This document shows, piece by piece, positions 41,251 to 50,710 of a stretch of 64,000 bases of DNA. The notes under the pieces are model-generated. The model made no database searches. It was not told where the DNA came from and worked only from the letters and a program-made list of their open reading frames with translations. Source of the stretch: Virgibacillus doumboii (GTDB taxonomy: Bacteria; Bacillota; Bacilli; Bacillales; Amphibacillaceae). Position 1 is the stretch's first letter; every line of letters begins with the position of its first letter. The stretch lies in the NCBI RefSeq assembly GCF_902806455.1, contig NZ_CADCWQ010000001.1, positions 806,001-870,000 on the forward strand, given 5' to 3'. The position numbers and the translations under genes were made by a program.

Positions 41251-42393
41251 GTGATTTCATTTCGTCCGACAGATGAAGAGATTTCTTTTACACAAGTCGC
41301 TAAAAACATCGCAAAAGCTCGTGTTCGTCCACTGGCTCGTAATTGCGAAGAAAATCGGGAAGTCGATCAATCGCTAATCAATGAATTAGCGGAACTGGGA
41401 TTTCTATCACTCGAATTACCCGAGGATTGGGAAGGCTTAGAGCTGCCTATGATAACGCAGGTCCAATTAGAACAGGCACTGAGCTATGGTGACCTTGGCA
41501 TTGTGCAAGGATTACCGGGGGCTGGTGATATTGCCTCACTCATACGTTTACTGCCGGAAAGTCAGGTTTTAATTGCCGATAAGGCAAGATTGACAAATAA
41601 GGGAACTACAGCGTTTGTAGATATGGTCAACACTGAAGAACCATGGAACAGTCAGCTGACTATTCATGAGAATGACGATGGCTATTATATAAAGGGAAGT
41701 TCGCAGCCGGTACGATTGGCTGCGAATGCCGAATATGTGGCCGTTGCTGCTAAGGATTCACAGGGTAAAAGCGTTATCCTCTGGTTGAATGACTCTAATG
41801 ATTGGTTGGTTGAGCAAGGGGATTATCGCTTAGGTCTGCTTGCCGCAGGAATTGGTCGTTTTTCTTTTAACAGAGTGGAACTTCCTAGAAGCCGCGTGCT
41901 GGCAGAAGGGAAATCTGCTGATGAATTATTACAAAAGGTTCTCACAAGGACTCGCATTTTACATGCAGCAAAGGAAGTGGGCTTAATGGAAGCTGCGCTT
42001 GATTATGCAACGGAATATACCGCGGAAAGAAAGGCGTTTGGCCGGGAAATCGCCAAGTTTCAAGGGGTGTCGTTTCGAATAGCTTCGATGGCAATGGAAA
42101 CAAGGGTTGCACAGCACCTTGTCCGGGAAGCGGCAGTCAAAGCAGATGAACAGAATGAGTTGGCGGAAGGGTTGGCTTTACGGGCATTGAATCGTGCACA
42201 CCGGTCTGTCCGCTATGTAACGGATTCTGCCGTACAACTGCTTGGCGGGCATGGTTTCGTGCAGGAGTTTCCGGCTGAAAAATGGATGCGCGATGCCCAG
42301 GCACAGGTCTCCCTGTATGGAAGGGAAAAAGATTTGCTTGCGCATCGCGGTGCCCAACTGATTGCCGGTGAACAAGAGGTGACTGTTCCATGA
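41251..42393 (+). CDS. Acyl-CoA dehydrogenase-like protein lacking the catalytic glutamate motif
   Basis: The 380-residue flavoprotein fold starts at GTG behind GAGGAGG. It has ACAD C-terminal elements (YTAERKAFGREIAKFQGV; AVQLLGGHGFVQEFPAEKWMRDA), but where catalytic ACADs have (Y/F)EGTNE it reads AQVSLYGREKDLLAHRG. It also lacks a clear N-terminal FAD-loop TEP.AGSD. Its stop overlaps the next ACAD gene by four bases (ATGA). I infer a non-catalytic partner in a heteromeric acyl-CoA dehydrogenase with its neighbour, as in actinobacterial sterol catabolism. Confidence 0.85.
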   Translation: MISFRPTDEEISFTQVAKNIAKARVRPLARNCEENREVDQSLINELAELGFLSLELPEDWEGLELPMITQVQLEQALSYGDLGIVQGLPGAGDIASLIRLLPESQVLIADKARLTNKGTTAFVDMVNTEEPWNSQLTIHENDDGYYIKGSSQPVRLAANAEYVAVAAKDSQGKSVILWLNDSNDWLVEQGDYRLGLLAAGIGRFSFNRVELPRSRVLAEGKSADELLQKVLTRTRILHAAKEVGLMEAALDYATEYTAERKAFGREIAKFQGVSFRIASMAMETRVAQHLVREAAVKADEQNELAEGLALRALNRAHRSVRYVTDSAVQLLGGHGFVQEFPAEKWMRDAQAQVSLYGREKDLLAHRGAQLIAGEQEVTVP

Positions 42394-43601
42394 TCAGTTT
42401 TGAATTATCCGAGCAGCAGAAACAAATTAAGGAAATGACGCACTGGTTTGCGGAAAATGAAATCCGCCCGATTGCCATGGAAGCTGACAAATTGGAAAAG
42501 GTGCCTGATGAATGGCTTGATAATGTTAACAAAATGGGGATTCATTTGAATACATCATCGTTCAGCGGAGGCAGCAGTAAAAAAACATCCGGAAAAAAAT
42601 CCAAAAAGGAACGTGAAGGCAATCGTATGGGTGTTCTTGCATCCGAGGAGATGGCGTGGGGAGATCCGGCTGTTACCCTATCACTGCCTGGTGCCGGACT
42701 GGGTGGTCCTCCCGTGGAAAGCAGTGGCACACCTGAGCAGAAGGAGCGCTTCTTGTCGATTTTTACAAAAGATGAACCAAGATGGGGTGCATATGCATTA
42801 ACAGAACCTGACGCTGGTTCAGATGCATCAGGTATACGTACGACTGCAACAAAAGTGGATGGCGGGTACGTGCTGAACGGGCAGAAAATATTCATTACCA
42901 ATGGAGGACGCGCTTCATGGGTTGTTGTGTTTGCAACGGTTGATGCATCACTCGGCCGTACCGGGCAGCGTGCTTTCGTTGTTGAAAAAGGGACGCCGGG
43001 ATTCGGTTGTACCCGTCTTGCGAAAAAAATGGGTCTGCGTGCAAATGAAACTGCGGAATTATTACTGGAGGATTGTTTTGTTCCTCAGGAAAACTTACTT
43101 GGCGGCGAAGAACTGTATGAAATAAGTGGATCGAAACCATCCGGATTTCAGGTCGCCATGAAGACATTTGACAGTACACGTCCAATTGTGGCTGCTATGG
43201 CAATAGGGATAGCGCGTGCCGCTTATGAATATACACTTGATATTGTGCAGCGGGACTATCCAAAGCAGGGAGGTTATTTTCACCTTGCATCTCAGATTTT
43301 GGCGGAAATGGAACAGGATATAGCAGGAGCCCGATTATTGACATGGGAAGCTGCATGGAAAGCTGATCTAGGTTTGACGAATGCAAAAGAAGCTGCGATG
43401 TGTAAGGCATATGCCGGGAAAATGTCCCTTGATGTCTGTTCAAAATGTCTGGAACTTCTCGGTCCAATCGGATTGGATGGTCATATCGTAGAAAAATTAT
43501 ATCGTGATGTAAAAGTGTTCGATATCTTTGAAGGAACCAATGAAGTACAGCATCTTGTTATCGCCCGTCGCCAATACGCACCATATGAGATAAGAGTTTA
43601 A
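42390..43601 (+). CDS. Acyl-CoA dehydrogenase
   Basis: The 403-residue enzyme oxidises acyl-CoA to 2-enoyl-CoA using FAD and electron-transfer flavoprotein. It has the FAD-loop TEPDAGSDASG, IFITNGG, and the catalytic base motif FEGTNEVQHLVIARR near the C-terminus. A Lys/Ser-rich insert (GGSSKKTSGKKSKKEREG, about residues 57-74) lies where most ACADs have a short loop. It is translationally coupled to the preceding ACAD-like gene by a 4-base overlap. Confidence 0.93.
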   Translation: MISFELSEQQKQIKEMTHWFAENEIRPIAMEADKLEKVPDEWLDNVNKMGIHLNTSSFSGGSSKKTSGKKSKKEREGNRMGVLASEEMAWGDPAVTLSLPGAGLGGPPVESSGTPEQKERFLSIFTKDEPRWGAYALTEPDAGSDASGIRTTATKVDGGYVLNGQKIFITNGGRASWVVVFATVDASLGRTGQRAFVVEKGTPGFGCTRLAKKMGLRANETAELLLEDCFVPQENLLGGEELYEISGSKPSGFQVAMKTFDSTRPIVAAMAIGIARAAYEYTLDIVQRDYPKQGGYFHLASQILAEMEQDIAGARLLTWEAAWKADLGLTNAKEAAMCKAYAGKMSLDVCSKCLELLGPIGLDGHIVEKLYRDVKVFDIFEGTNEVQHLVIARRQYAPYEIRV

Positions 43602-43616
43602 TAGAGGAGGGTTATC

Positions 43617-44408
43617 GTGACCTATCAAACAATCAAAATCGATAAACGTAACAAAGGCGTGGCTTGGATTACGGTTGATAATCCACCGGCTAATGCGATT
43701 GGGGAAGAATTGATGCAGGAGTTGGAGGCTGCGGCAGACGAACTGACACAGGAAGATTCCGTTCGTGTGGTCGTCATTGCATCCAATCATCCGAAAATAT
43801 TCCTGGCCGGCGCTGATTTAAAAGGTATGAATCAAAATAGCGGTGACCACCAGGACGAGGAAAATATGATTGCCATGCAAAGCGCCAGAATGCAGGCATG
43901 TTTTCAACGGTTTGCGGAAATGCCAAAGCCGGTCATAGCTGCTATTAATGGTCATGCACTGGGAGGCGGCTGCGAACTGGCAATGGCGTGTGATTTTCGG
44001 ATAATGGGAAAAGGGCGCATCGGACTGACGGAATTATCGCTTGGTCTGATACCGGGAGCAGGTGGTACCCAGCGGATGACACGTCTTTTGGGGCGTGCTA
44101 AGGCAACTGAACTTATTTTTACTGCTAAGCAGATGGAAGCTAGAGAGGCGGAGAAGATTGGTCTTGTCAATAAGGCAGTCGACTCCGAAAAGTTGAAAAC
44201 GGATACAACAGCATTTGCCGAACAATTGGCAGGTGGTGCCGTCCATTCAATGGGACTCGCAAAACGTGCTATTAATGTGGCAGAAGGCTCGGTTCAACAA
44301 GGACTCGAGGTTGAAGCAAATGCGTTCAGCGAAACGTTTTTAACGGATGAACCAAGTATCGGGCTTGCTGCATTTTTCCAAAAAGAAAAACCGCAGTTCA
44401 ATCAATAG
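43617..44408 (+). CDS. Enoyl-CoA hydratase/isomerase family protein
   Basis: The 263-residue crotonase-fold protein starts at GTG behind AGAGGAGGG. It has the oxyanion-hole segments LAGADLKGM and INGHALGGGCELAMACDFRI, and GLTELSLGLIPGAGGTQRM carrying the second glutamate of true hydratases. It would hydrate 2-enoyl-CoA to 3-hydroxyacyl-CoA, the step after the dehydrogenases encoded just upstream (15-bp gap). Confidence 0.92.
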   Translation: MTYQTIKIDKRNKGVAWITVDNPPANAIGEELMQELEAAADELTQEDSVRVVVIASNHPKIFLAGADLKGMNQNSGDHQDEENMIAMQSARMQACFQRFAEMPKPVIAAINGHALGGGCELAMACDFRIMGKGRIGLTELSLGLIPGAGGTQRMTRLLGRAKATELIFTAKQMEAREAEKIGLVNKAVDSEKLKTDTTAFAEQLAGGAVHSMGLAKRAINVAEGSVQQGLEVEANAFSETFLTDEPSIGLAAFFQKEKPQFNQ

Positions 44409-44435
44409 TAGACTTTAATGAAAGGTAGGATTCAT

Positions 44436-45278
44436 ATGTCTTCATGGGATAACATGCTCGACGGAAAAGTGGCTGTTGTAACAGGTGCTTCACGAGGGCT
44501 GGGGCTTGCGGATGCACTTGCTTTGGCAGAAGCCGGTGCTGATGTTGTTATAACCGATATTCTGATCGAGTCGGATGAACAAAATGAACAGGAAGCGGAG
44601 CGGTTTGGTCCGATTGCACAAGTGATGCAGAGCACGAATGTCATGTATGCGGATCAGACAGCCCGGGAAATCCAGGCGATGGGCCGGCAGTCGTTTGCCA
44701 TTAAAATGGATGTCACCAATCGTGAACAAGCAAAGGATGTTTTTGCAAAAGTAAAAGAGGAGTTCGGCAGGATTGATATTCTTGTCAATAATGCCGGGAC
44801 ATTGGACCATGTATCGCAAATCGAAAATCAGAACGATGACTTTTGGGAGCGAGATGTTAATGTTAACCTGACCGGAGCATATAATTGTACGAAAGCAGTT
44901 TGGCCGTATATGAAAGAACAGGAGTACGGACGGATTATTACTATGTCGTCTGTTGCAGGTACGCTCGGCGGGTTTGGCCAGGCGAGCTATTCCGCTACTA
45001 AAGGAGGTCTCCTCAGTTTTACGAAAAGCATGGCGCTTGAAGGAGCCAGACACGGCATTAATGTCAATGCGATTGTACCCGGCATCGTCGGAACAGAAGC
45101 ATTTAATTTGGGAAATGCGAAAATGAATGAGCGGATGATTAATCGGACGGCATTCAAGAAACCGGGGGAACCGGAAGATATAGCCAATGCGATTACGTTC
45201 CTGGTTTCGGATAAAGCGAAGTATATAACCGGTGTCGGTTTAAATGTTTCCGGCGGGATTGAACTGTTCACGTTTTGA
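44436..45278 (+). CDS. SDR family 3-hydroxyacyl-CoA dehydrogenase-like protein
   Basis: The 280-residue protein is a classical SDR with TGASRGLG (cofactor), NNAGTL, catalytic Ser in MSSVAGT and YSATKGG (Tyr/Lys). ATG 44436 fits the AAAGGTAGGA site better than ATG 44418. In this cluster it probably oxidises 3-hydroxyacyl-CoA to 3-oxoacyl-CoA, replacing the usual FadB/HBD-type dehydrogenase. An insertion of about 25 residues between strand 2 and the NNAG motif (ESDEQNEQEAERFG) is a feature of multifunctional-enzyme-like SDRs. Confidence 0.88.
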   Translation: MSSWDNMLDGKVAVVTGASRGLGLADALALAEAGADVVITDILIESDEQNEQEAERFGPIAQVMQSTNVMYADQTAREIQAMGRQSFAIKMDVTNREQAKDVFAKVKEEFGRIDILVNNAGTLDHVSQIENQNDDFWERDVNVNLTGAYNCTKAVWPYMKEQEYGRIITMSSVAGTLGGFGQASYSATKGGLLSFTKSMALEGARHGINVNAIVPGIVGTEAFNLGNAKMNERMINRTAFKKPGEPEDIANAITFLVSDKAKYITGVGLNVSGGIELFTF

Positions 45279-45534
45279 AAAAATGCTCTAATCTAGTTTT
45301 TGATGTAGATTGCGGCGCAGCTGTATACGAGTGTTGAATGTCGAATTGTAAGTGCTCTCTCAAATGTAGATACTAAGCTTGAAATCAACGTGAGGAACGC
45401 TTTCTTGACAAAGATGGTGCCGATTTAGACTAAAAATCATCGAGAGAAGCACTGTCTCGATGAAGAAGAATGGGAAATGAAAATATTCAATCTGCGGGGA
45501 ATGAAAGTCTTAATACGTAAAGGAGGGTAGGTAG
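45279..45534. other. Gap with diverged copy of the 52-bp repeat
   Basis: The 256 bases between the SDR and thiolase genes have no ORF. Near 45422-45460 the sequence CGATTTA, CT, AAAATCATC, then CTCGATGAA is a diverged inverted match to the 52-bp unit at 37199-37302. The gap may carry a separate promoter for the thiolase gene. Confidence 0.5.
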
Positions 45535-46677
45535 ATGAGAGAAGCAGTAATTGTGGATGCATTAAGAACTGCAGTTGGCCGTAAAAAAGGAACATTTTCC
45601 AAAACACATCCGGTCGATATGCTTGTTCCGGTATTGAAGGTGTTGACCAGCAGAAATGCAGTGGACCCGGGGGAAGTGGACGATGTCGTAACCGGATGTG
45701 TCACCATGACTGATGAACAAGGCGGAAATATCGGGCGCATGGCAGTGCTTGCAGCCGGTTTTCCTGTTGAGGTTCCTGCATTTTCCCTGAACCGGATGTG
45801 CGGATCAAGTCAGCAGGCGATACACAATGCCGCACAAACGATATTGGCTGGTGATGCGGATATCGCCATTGCCTGTGGGGTTGAAAACATGACCCGCGTA
45901 CCGATGGGGAGTGATATGGGAGGTTTCAGCAATGACTTGATCAATCGTTACAATATTGTCCCACAGGGGTTTTCAGCAGAGATGATTGCCAATAAATGGG
46001 GATTATCACGTGAAGAATTGGATACATTTTCAATGGAAAGTCACCGCCGTGCGGCAGCAGCAACTGATCAAGGGTATTTTGACCGTGAAATCTTACCGAT
46101 TGATGTTGAAACGAAAAGTGGAAAAGAATCATTTCGGTATGATGAGGGGATTCGACGGGATACGTCAATGGAAAAACTGGCTGATTTGACTCCGTCTTTT
46201 CAGCCTGATGATGGTGTTGTGACTGCAGGAAATTCAAGCCAGGTCAGTGATGGCGCTGCGGGATTGTTGCTCATGTCCAAAGAAAAGGCAACGGAGTCAG
46301 GTGTAAAACCACGGGCAAGAATTATCGCACGCACAGTTGTCGGGGATGACCCGGTAATGATGCTGACAGGTGTCATACCAGCTACACGTAAAGCGTTGAA
46401 AAAGGCGGGATTAACACTTGAGCAGATGGATGCGATTGAAATAAATGAAGCCTTTGCTTCCGTTGTGAAGGCGTGGGAAAAGGAACTCGAACCAGACATG
46501 GCTAAAGTGAATATCCGGGGTGGGGCGATTGCGTTGGGCCATCCGCTTGGCGCAAGCGGCGCCAAGCTTGCAACAACCTTACTTCATACGCTGGAAGACG
46601 AAGGTGGGAGGTACGGTCTGCAAGTCATGTGTATTGGTTTTGGCATGGCAACGGCGACCATTATAGAACGATTGTAA
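45535..46677 (+). CDS. Acetyl-CoA acyltransferase (thiolase)
   Basis: The 380-residue enzyme has all thiolase catalytic residues: Cys89 (NRMCGSS), His336 (GHPLGASGA) and Cys366 (MCIGFGMA). It cleaves 3-oxoacyl-CoA with CoA, the last step of beta-oxidation, or runs in reverse. It has GGAGGG before ATG and lies 18 bp upstream of the second SCP2 gene, so the enzyme and SCP2 protein are probably co-made. Confidence 0.94.
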   Translation: MREAVIVDALRTAVGRKKGTFSKTHPVDMLVPVLKVLTSRNAVDPGEVDDVVTGCVTMTDEQGGNIGRMAVLAAGFPVEVPAFSLNRMCGSSQQAIHNAAQTILAGDADIAIACGVENMTRVPMGSDMGGFSNDLINRYNIVPQGFSAEMIANKWGLSREELDTFSMESHRRAAAATDQGYFDREILPIDVETKSGKESFRYDEGIRRDTSMEKLADLTPSFQPDDGVVTAGNSSQVSDGAAGLLLMSKEKATESGVKPRARIIARTVVGDDPVMMLTGVIPATRKALKKAGLTLEQMDAIEINEAFASVVKAWEKELEPDMAKVNIRGGAIALGHPLGASGAKLATTLLHTLEDEGGRYGLQVMCIGFGMATATIIERL

Positions 46678-46695
46678 ATAAAAGGAGGACTTTTT

Positions 46696-47046
46696 ATGGC
46701 AGCAAATACAATGCCGAGTACTGAGGAAGTATTTGAAATGATTGATGCAGCAATAAAATCCGACCCATCAGTAACAACAGGAAAAGAAGGTGTTTATCAA
46801 TTCTATCTGCAGGGAGATGATGGTGGAACATACCAGATGATCATTGACGATGATGGACCTCGAACTGTGAAAGGTGAAGAAAAGGATGCACAGGTAACAC
46901 TGACGATTGATCACAATGATTTGAGGGATATGGTTGCTGGAACATTAAACCCTACAGCAGCATTTATGGGAGGGAAACTGAAGATTACAGGCAACATGGG
47001 TCTCGCATTAAAGCTGCAGACAGTCCTGAATTCTTTTTCATTTTAG
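46696..47046 (+). CDS. SCP2 sterol-binding domain protein (second of two)
   Basis: The 116-residue protein is a second stand-alone SCP2 domain, clearly paralogous to that at 40881: GTYQMIIDDDGPRTVKGEEKD, MVAGTLNPTAAFMGGKLKI and TGNMGLALKLQ. It has an AAAGGAGGA site and lies between the thiolase and acyl-CoA ligase genes. Two SCP2 proteins bracketing one catabolic operon suggests lipid carrier roles at different steps or for different chain types; this is inference. Confidence 0.92.
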   Translation: MAANTMPSTEEVFEMIDAAIKSDPSVTTGKEGVYQFYLQGDDGGTYQMIIDDDGPRTVKGEEKDAQVTLTIDHNDLRDMVAGTLNPTAAFMGGKLKITGNMGLALKLQTVLNSFSF

Positions 47047-47112
47047 GGATAATTTTTGCCGGTAAGTGGACGGTAACGGGAACATGGAGATTGACGGAAA
47101 TGGGGGAAACGC

Positions 47113-48957
47113 ATGAAACCTGATAATTTGGTGGATATGCTTGATCGGACGGTGAAGCAATATCCACAAAAGACTGCGTTGATGTGGAAAGAAGAAGGTA
47201 CCTATCATGAGATGACGTATGGAGATTTATGGAATCATATTTATCATGCTGCGTCTGGACTTGTTCAGCTCGGCATTAAGGAAAATGACAAAGTTGCTAT
47301 TTTGTCCAACAGCAACCCCATGTGGGCAATTACGGATTTTGCTCTTGCAAGTATTGGGGCAGTGAGCGTACCTATTTACCCAACATTACCGCCTGAGCAG
47401 GTAAATTTTATCCTGAAAAATGCCGAGGTAAAAACAGCCGTTGTTGAAAATAATGAACAGCGTCAGAAAGCAGTTGCAGGGGATGCAGAAATTGACCATA
47501 TTATTACGATGTATCCAAGTGATTCTCCATTAGATAATGAATTGGCATTCTTTGAACTGGAAGAAAACGGTGAAATGAATAAACTGCCAGACTGGGAAGA
47601 AACGTGGCGAAACATTACCCGGGATCACCTGGGTACGATTATCCATACATCGGGAACTACGGGAAAACCTAAAGGGGTAATGCTCACCCATGGAAATTTT
47701 TTGGCTAATATCGAAGGAGTACAATTTTGGCTGATTGAATTATTACCGGAGGATCTGTCACTATCATACTTGCCGTTATCACATGTGTTTGAGCGAATGG
47801 CCGGTCATTATATGCCTTTGTCGGTGGGAACGACAATAGCTTATGCGGAGAGTATCGATACGATTCAGGAAAATCTGACAGAAGTTCGTCCGACCGTTTT
47901 AACGAGTGTTCCAAGATTGTTTGAAAAAGTATATGCAAAAGTGCGTGAGGAAATCGATGGTGGTTCACCTACTAAGCGAAAAATCTTTAATTGGGCAGTT
48001 TCGGTCGGGCTGGAGCGCTATGACCGTTACATTAATTCACCGGTAGATCAGTTGATTATGCAGCATGCCATGCCAAAAAAACTGCAAAGGAAATGGAAGG
48101 TTGCTGACCGTCTCGTATTCCAAAAAGTTAAGAAAAAACTTGGCGGCAGGTTGCGTGGTATGGTTTCCGGTGGAGGGACGTTGAATCCGGAACTTGCCAG
48201 GTTCTTCTGGGCACTGAACTTACCAATTTTAGAAGGGTACGGATTGACTGAAACCTCCCCGGTAATTACAACAAACCCGATAGTCCGCGCTAAGGCAGGA
48301 ACTGTTGGAAAAGTATTACCTAACCTGGACGTCCGGATTGCCGAAGATGGGGAAGTACTGGTAAGAGGATTAAGTGTAATGAAGGGGTATTACAACGACC
48401 CGGAAGCAACTGAGAAAGAATTTGACGGTGATTGGTTTTATACCGGTGATATCGGTGAACTCGATCAGGATAACTACTTAAAAATAATTGATCGTAAAAA
48501 ACGTATCCTGGTTCTATCAACCGGAAAGAATGTCGCGCCGCAATTAATTGAAAATGCTATCAATGAAAGCAACTTTATCGAACAATCTCTGGTTGTCGGT
48601 GATAATCAAAAATATATTATTAGTCTTGTGAACCCGGACTTCGAAAATTTACTGCCATGGGCCAAAAAAAATGACATACGCTCTGATTCGTTTGTAGAAA
48701 TTTGCCGTCACAAAAAAGTGAAAGACTTAATTCAAAACGAAGTGGAAAGCCATACGAACTCTTTTTCTGATTATGAAAAACCGAAAAAGATCGTAATTAT
48801 TGGAGACGAGTGGACGGTTGAAACTGGTGAGTTAACACCTAAATTATCAATGCGTGTAAATGTGATTGAAAATAAATATAGACGGGTGATCGAAAAAATA
48901 TATGCAGCAGATAATTCCAATTCCAAAAATGAAAAGAAGTTATTGGTGAAAAACTGA
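47113..48957 (+). CDS. Long-chain acyl-CoA synthetase (AMP-forming)
   Basis: The 614-residue protein has the adenylate-forming motifs TIIHTSGTTGKPKGVMLTH (about 176-194), GYGLTETSPV and YTGDIGELD followed by IDRKKRI. It resembles long-chain fatty acid CoA ligases of the FadD15/FAA1 type, with a lysine-rich central helix region. It activates the fatty acid that the rest of the cluster degrades. The 39-bp gap to the convergent LuxR gene has only a weak hairpin. Confidence 0.93.
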   Translation: MKPDNLVDMLDRTVKQYPQKTALMWKEEGTYHEMTYGDLWNHIYHAASGLVQLGIKENDKVAILSNSNPMWAITDFALASIGAVSVPIYPTLPPEQVNFILKNAEVKTAVVENNEQRQKAVAGDAEIDHIITMYPSDSPLDNELAFFELEENGEMNKLPDWEETWRNITRDHLGTIIHTSGTTGKPKGVMLTHGNFLANIEGVQFWLIELLPEDLSLSYLPLSHVFERMAGHYMPLSVGTTIAYAESIDTIQENLTEVRPTVLTSVPRLFEKVYAKVREEIDGGSPTKRKIFNWAVSVGLERYDRYINSPVDQLIMQHAMPKKLQRKWKVADRLVFQKVKKKLGGRLRGMVSGGGTLNPELARFFWALNLPILEGYGLTETSPVITTNPIVRAKAGTVGKVLPNLDVRIAEDGEVLVRGLSVMKGYYNDPEATEKEFDGDWFYTGDIGELDQDNYLKIIDRKKRILVLSTGKNVAPQLIENAINESNFIEQSLVVGDNQKYIISLVNPDFENLLPWAKKNDIRSDSFVEICRHKKVKDLIQNEVESHTNSFSDYEKPKKIVIIGDEWTVETGELTPKLSMRVNVIENKYRRVIEKIYAADNSNSKNEKKLLVKN

Positions 48958-48996
48958 ATGGGAAAGGAACAAGAATGCATACTCCAATCCCAATTC

Positions 48997-50508
48997 TTAA
49001 ATTAATCCTTCACGAATTGCTCGTGCAACGGCTTCAGTACGATTTTTCGATTCCATCTTTTGCATTATTGCAGATACGTAATCCCGAACAGTATATTCAC
49101 TTAAATAAAGGTCACTTGCTGCTTCATTTGTTGATGCTCCTTCAGCCATTAACTTCAGTACCTCGATTTCACGGGGAGAAAGGTGTAATGTTTCTTGTTT
49201 TGGTTGGTCATCGTGTCGCCCATTTTGATATTTGGCCAGAATTTCTCCGGCACTTTGACCAAACTTAATAAGTGCAGAAAATGTTTCCTGAGCCACTTTG
49301 AAATATCTTCCTGGACCCTGATCTAGGATAGCCGCACCCAAAAGTTTACTGGAGGATGATATAAAAATGGGAGCAACCACAACAGACCGTAAATTGAATT
49401 GTTGAACATAAATATCAGGAAATCCGAAAGAGGCATCCTTCATATAAATCGGCTGTAAATAATTCACATTTTCCCCAAATAGTTGAAGGATTTTCAGGTT
49501 ATTTTGGATCAACGGAAGATTATTAACGTCTTCAGTAATATTTTGAATTGCTTCGTTATCAAGACGGTGACCAAACAAACCAAATCCCATCTGCTCATTA
49601 ATAGAATATGAAAATAGTGCACAGCGGTCGAATGGCAAATAATTAACAAATCCCGCTGTTATATTTTCCACTGCTTCATCGTATGTTTGCGCCCGCATAA
49701 TCTTTTCGTTAAACATGATGACAGAATCCTTCCACTTGTGTTCCTGCTTCGATACGTTTAATGTGTCTTTTCCATTTCGAAATATTTCCAGTGCATACGT
49801 TATAAACGGCATAACATGGGAGGTATCCTGATGGTTTACACAAACTAATAATGTACTATCTTCATAGGGAATCGGAAGAACGTTGGATTTCTTTCTATTT
49901 ATCTCTGTCATTTGATTCAGCAGCAGTTCAGATAAGGAATAAATGGTATCCGCTTTTAAAGCATCACTCCCCAATAATAAGTCCTGATTCATGTTATTAA
50001 ACCATTTTTCAACGATATAGGATTGATCTTTTTTAATGGCAATAGCTGTCCATTCAATAGGCAATTGGTTAGATGAAACGAGACTTTTCAAAAAGGAATC
50101 AATTGCAAAATATTGCGTATATGGCTGTGTCAGCAAGTCTTCGCCAATTGCTGAAAATAAATATTGCACGGCCTGGTGATCCTGAAATGAAAGCTTTTCC
50201 CTTGCCTGAATTACTTTGTGAACTGCATTTTCCAATAGTGTAAGGATGAACGGATTGGTTTGAATTGACTTGGAATGAAAAGACAAGCTTACATTTGATT
50301 TTTCTGGTTCATCAATTTCCTGATAAAAGAATTGTCCGGAAAAATAGTGAATCGTTTCTTCCGTATTTTTTGCCGACTTTTCCCCTGTTTGTTGCAGGTA
50401 TGAAAGAACTTTTTCCCATTCCTGTAAAATGGGCTGCTGATGTGTTCTGACTATTTTAAGTCCATTTTGAAATAGCGTATTCATATGGTGATTAACTTGA
50501 GAGGACAT
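48997..50508 (-). CDS. LuxR-type regulator with GAF-like sensor domain
   Basis: The 503-residue protein has a helical N-terminal region (1-240), a GAF-like domain (about 265-400: FDRCALFSYS; SVVVAPIFISSSSKLLGAAIL) and a C-terminal LuxR helix-turn-helix (LSPREIEVLKLMAEGAST, then YTVRDYVSAIMQKMES). It is convergent with and next to the fatty-acid cluster, so it may sense an acyl compound and regulate that cluster. The ligand and targets are not shown by the sequence. It is not part of a two-component pair. Confidence 0.85.
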   Translation of the reverse strand: MSSQVNHHMNTLFQNGLKIVRTHQQPILQEWEKVLSYLQQTGEKSAKNTEETIHYFSGQFFYQEIDEPEKSNVSLSFHSKSIQTNPFILTLLENAVHKVIQAREKLSFQDHQAVQYLFSAIGEDLLTQPYTQYFAIDSFLKSLVSSNQLPIEWTAIAIKKDQSYIVEKWFNNMNQDLLLGSDALKADTIYSLSELLLNQMTEINRKKSNVLPIPYEDSTLLVCVNHQDTSHVMPFITYALEIFRNGKDTLNVSKQEHKWKDSVIMFNEKIMRAQTYDEAVENITAGFVNYLPFDRCALFSYSINEQMGFGLFGHRLDNEAIQNITEDVNNLPLIQNNLKILQLFGENVNYLQPIYMKDASFGFPDIYVQQFNLRSVVVAPIFISSSSKLLGAAILDQGPGRYFKVAQETFSALIKFGQSAGEILAKYQNGRHDDQPKQETLHLSPREIEVLKLMAEGASTNEAASDLYLSEYTVRDYVSAIMQKMESKNRTEAVARAIREGLI

Positions 50509-50710
50509 CCTATTTTCCCCTTCCTTAAACTTTATCCTTCAAATGAACAAGACTTCTCTATTACGTATAATTTCAACAAAAAGCATGTAAATCCTTTTTA
50601 TTGCTGAGAATTTAGGGTTTTTTGCAGAATTGCTTTGTTTAATATATTTATTTTGGTCAATTGAATATTATGAAATGGCTGTTTTTACATAGAGTATTGC
50701 CATATGACCC

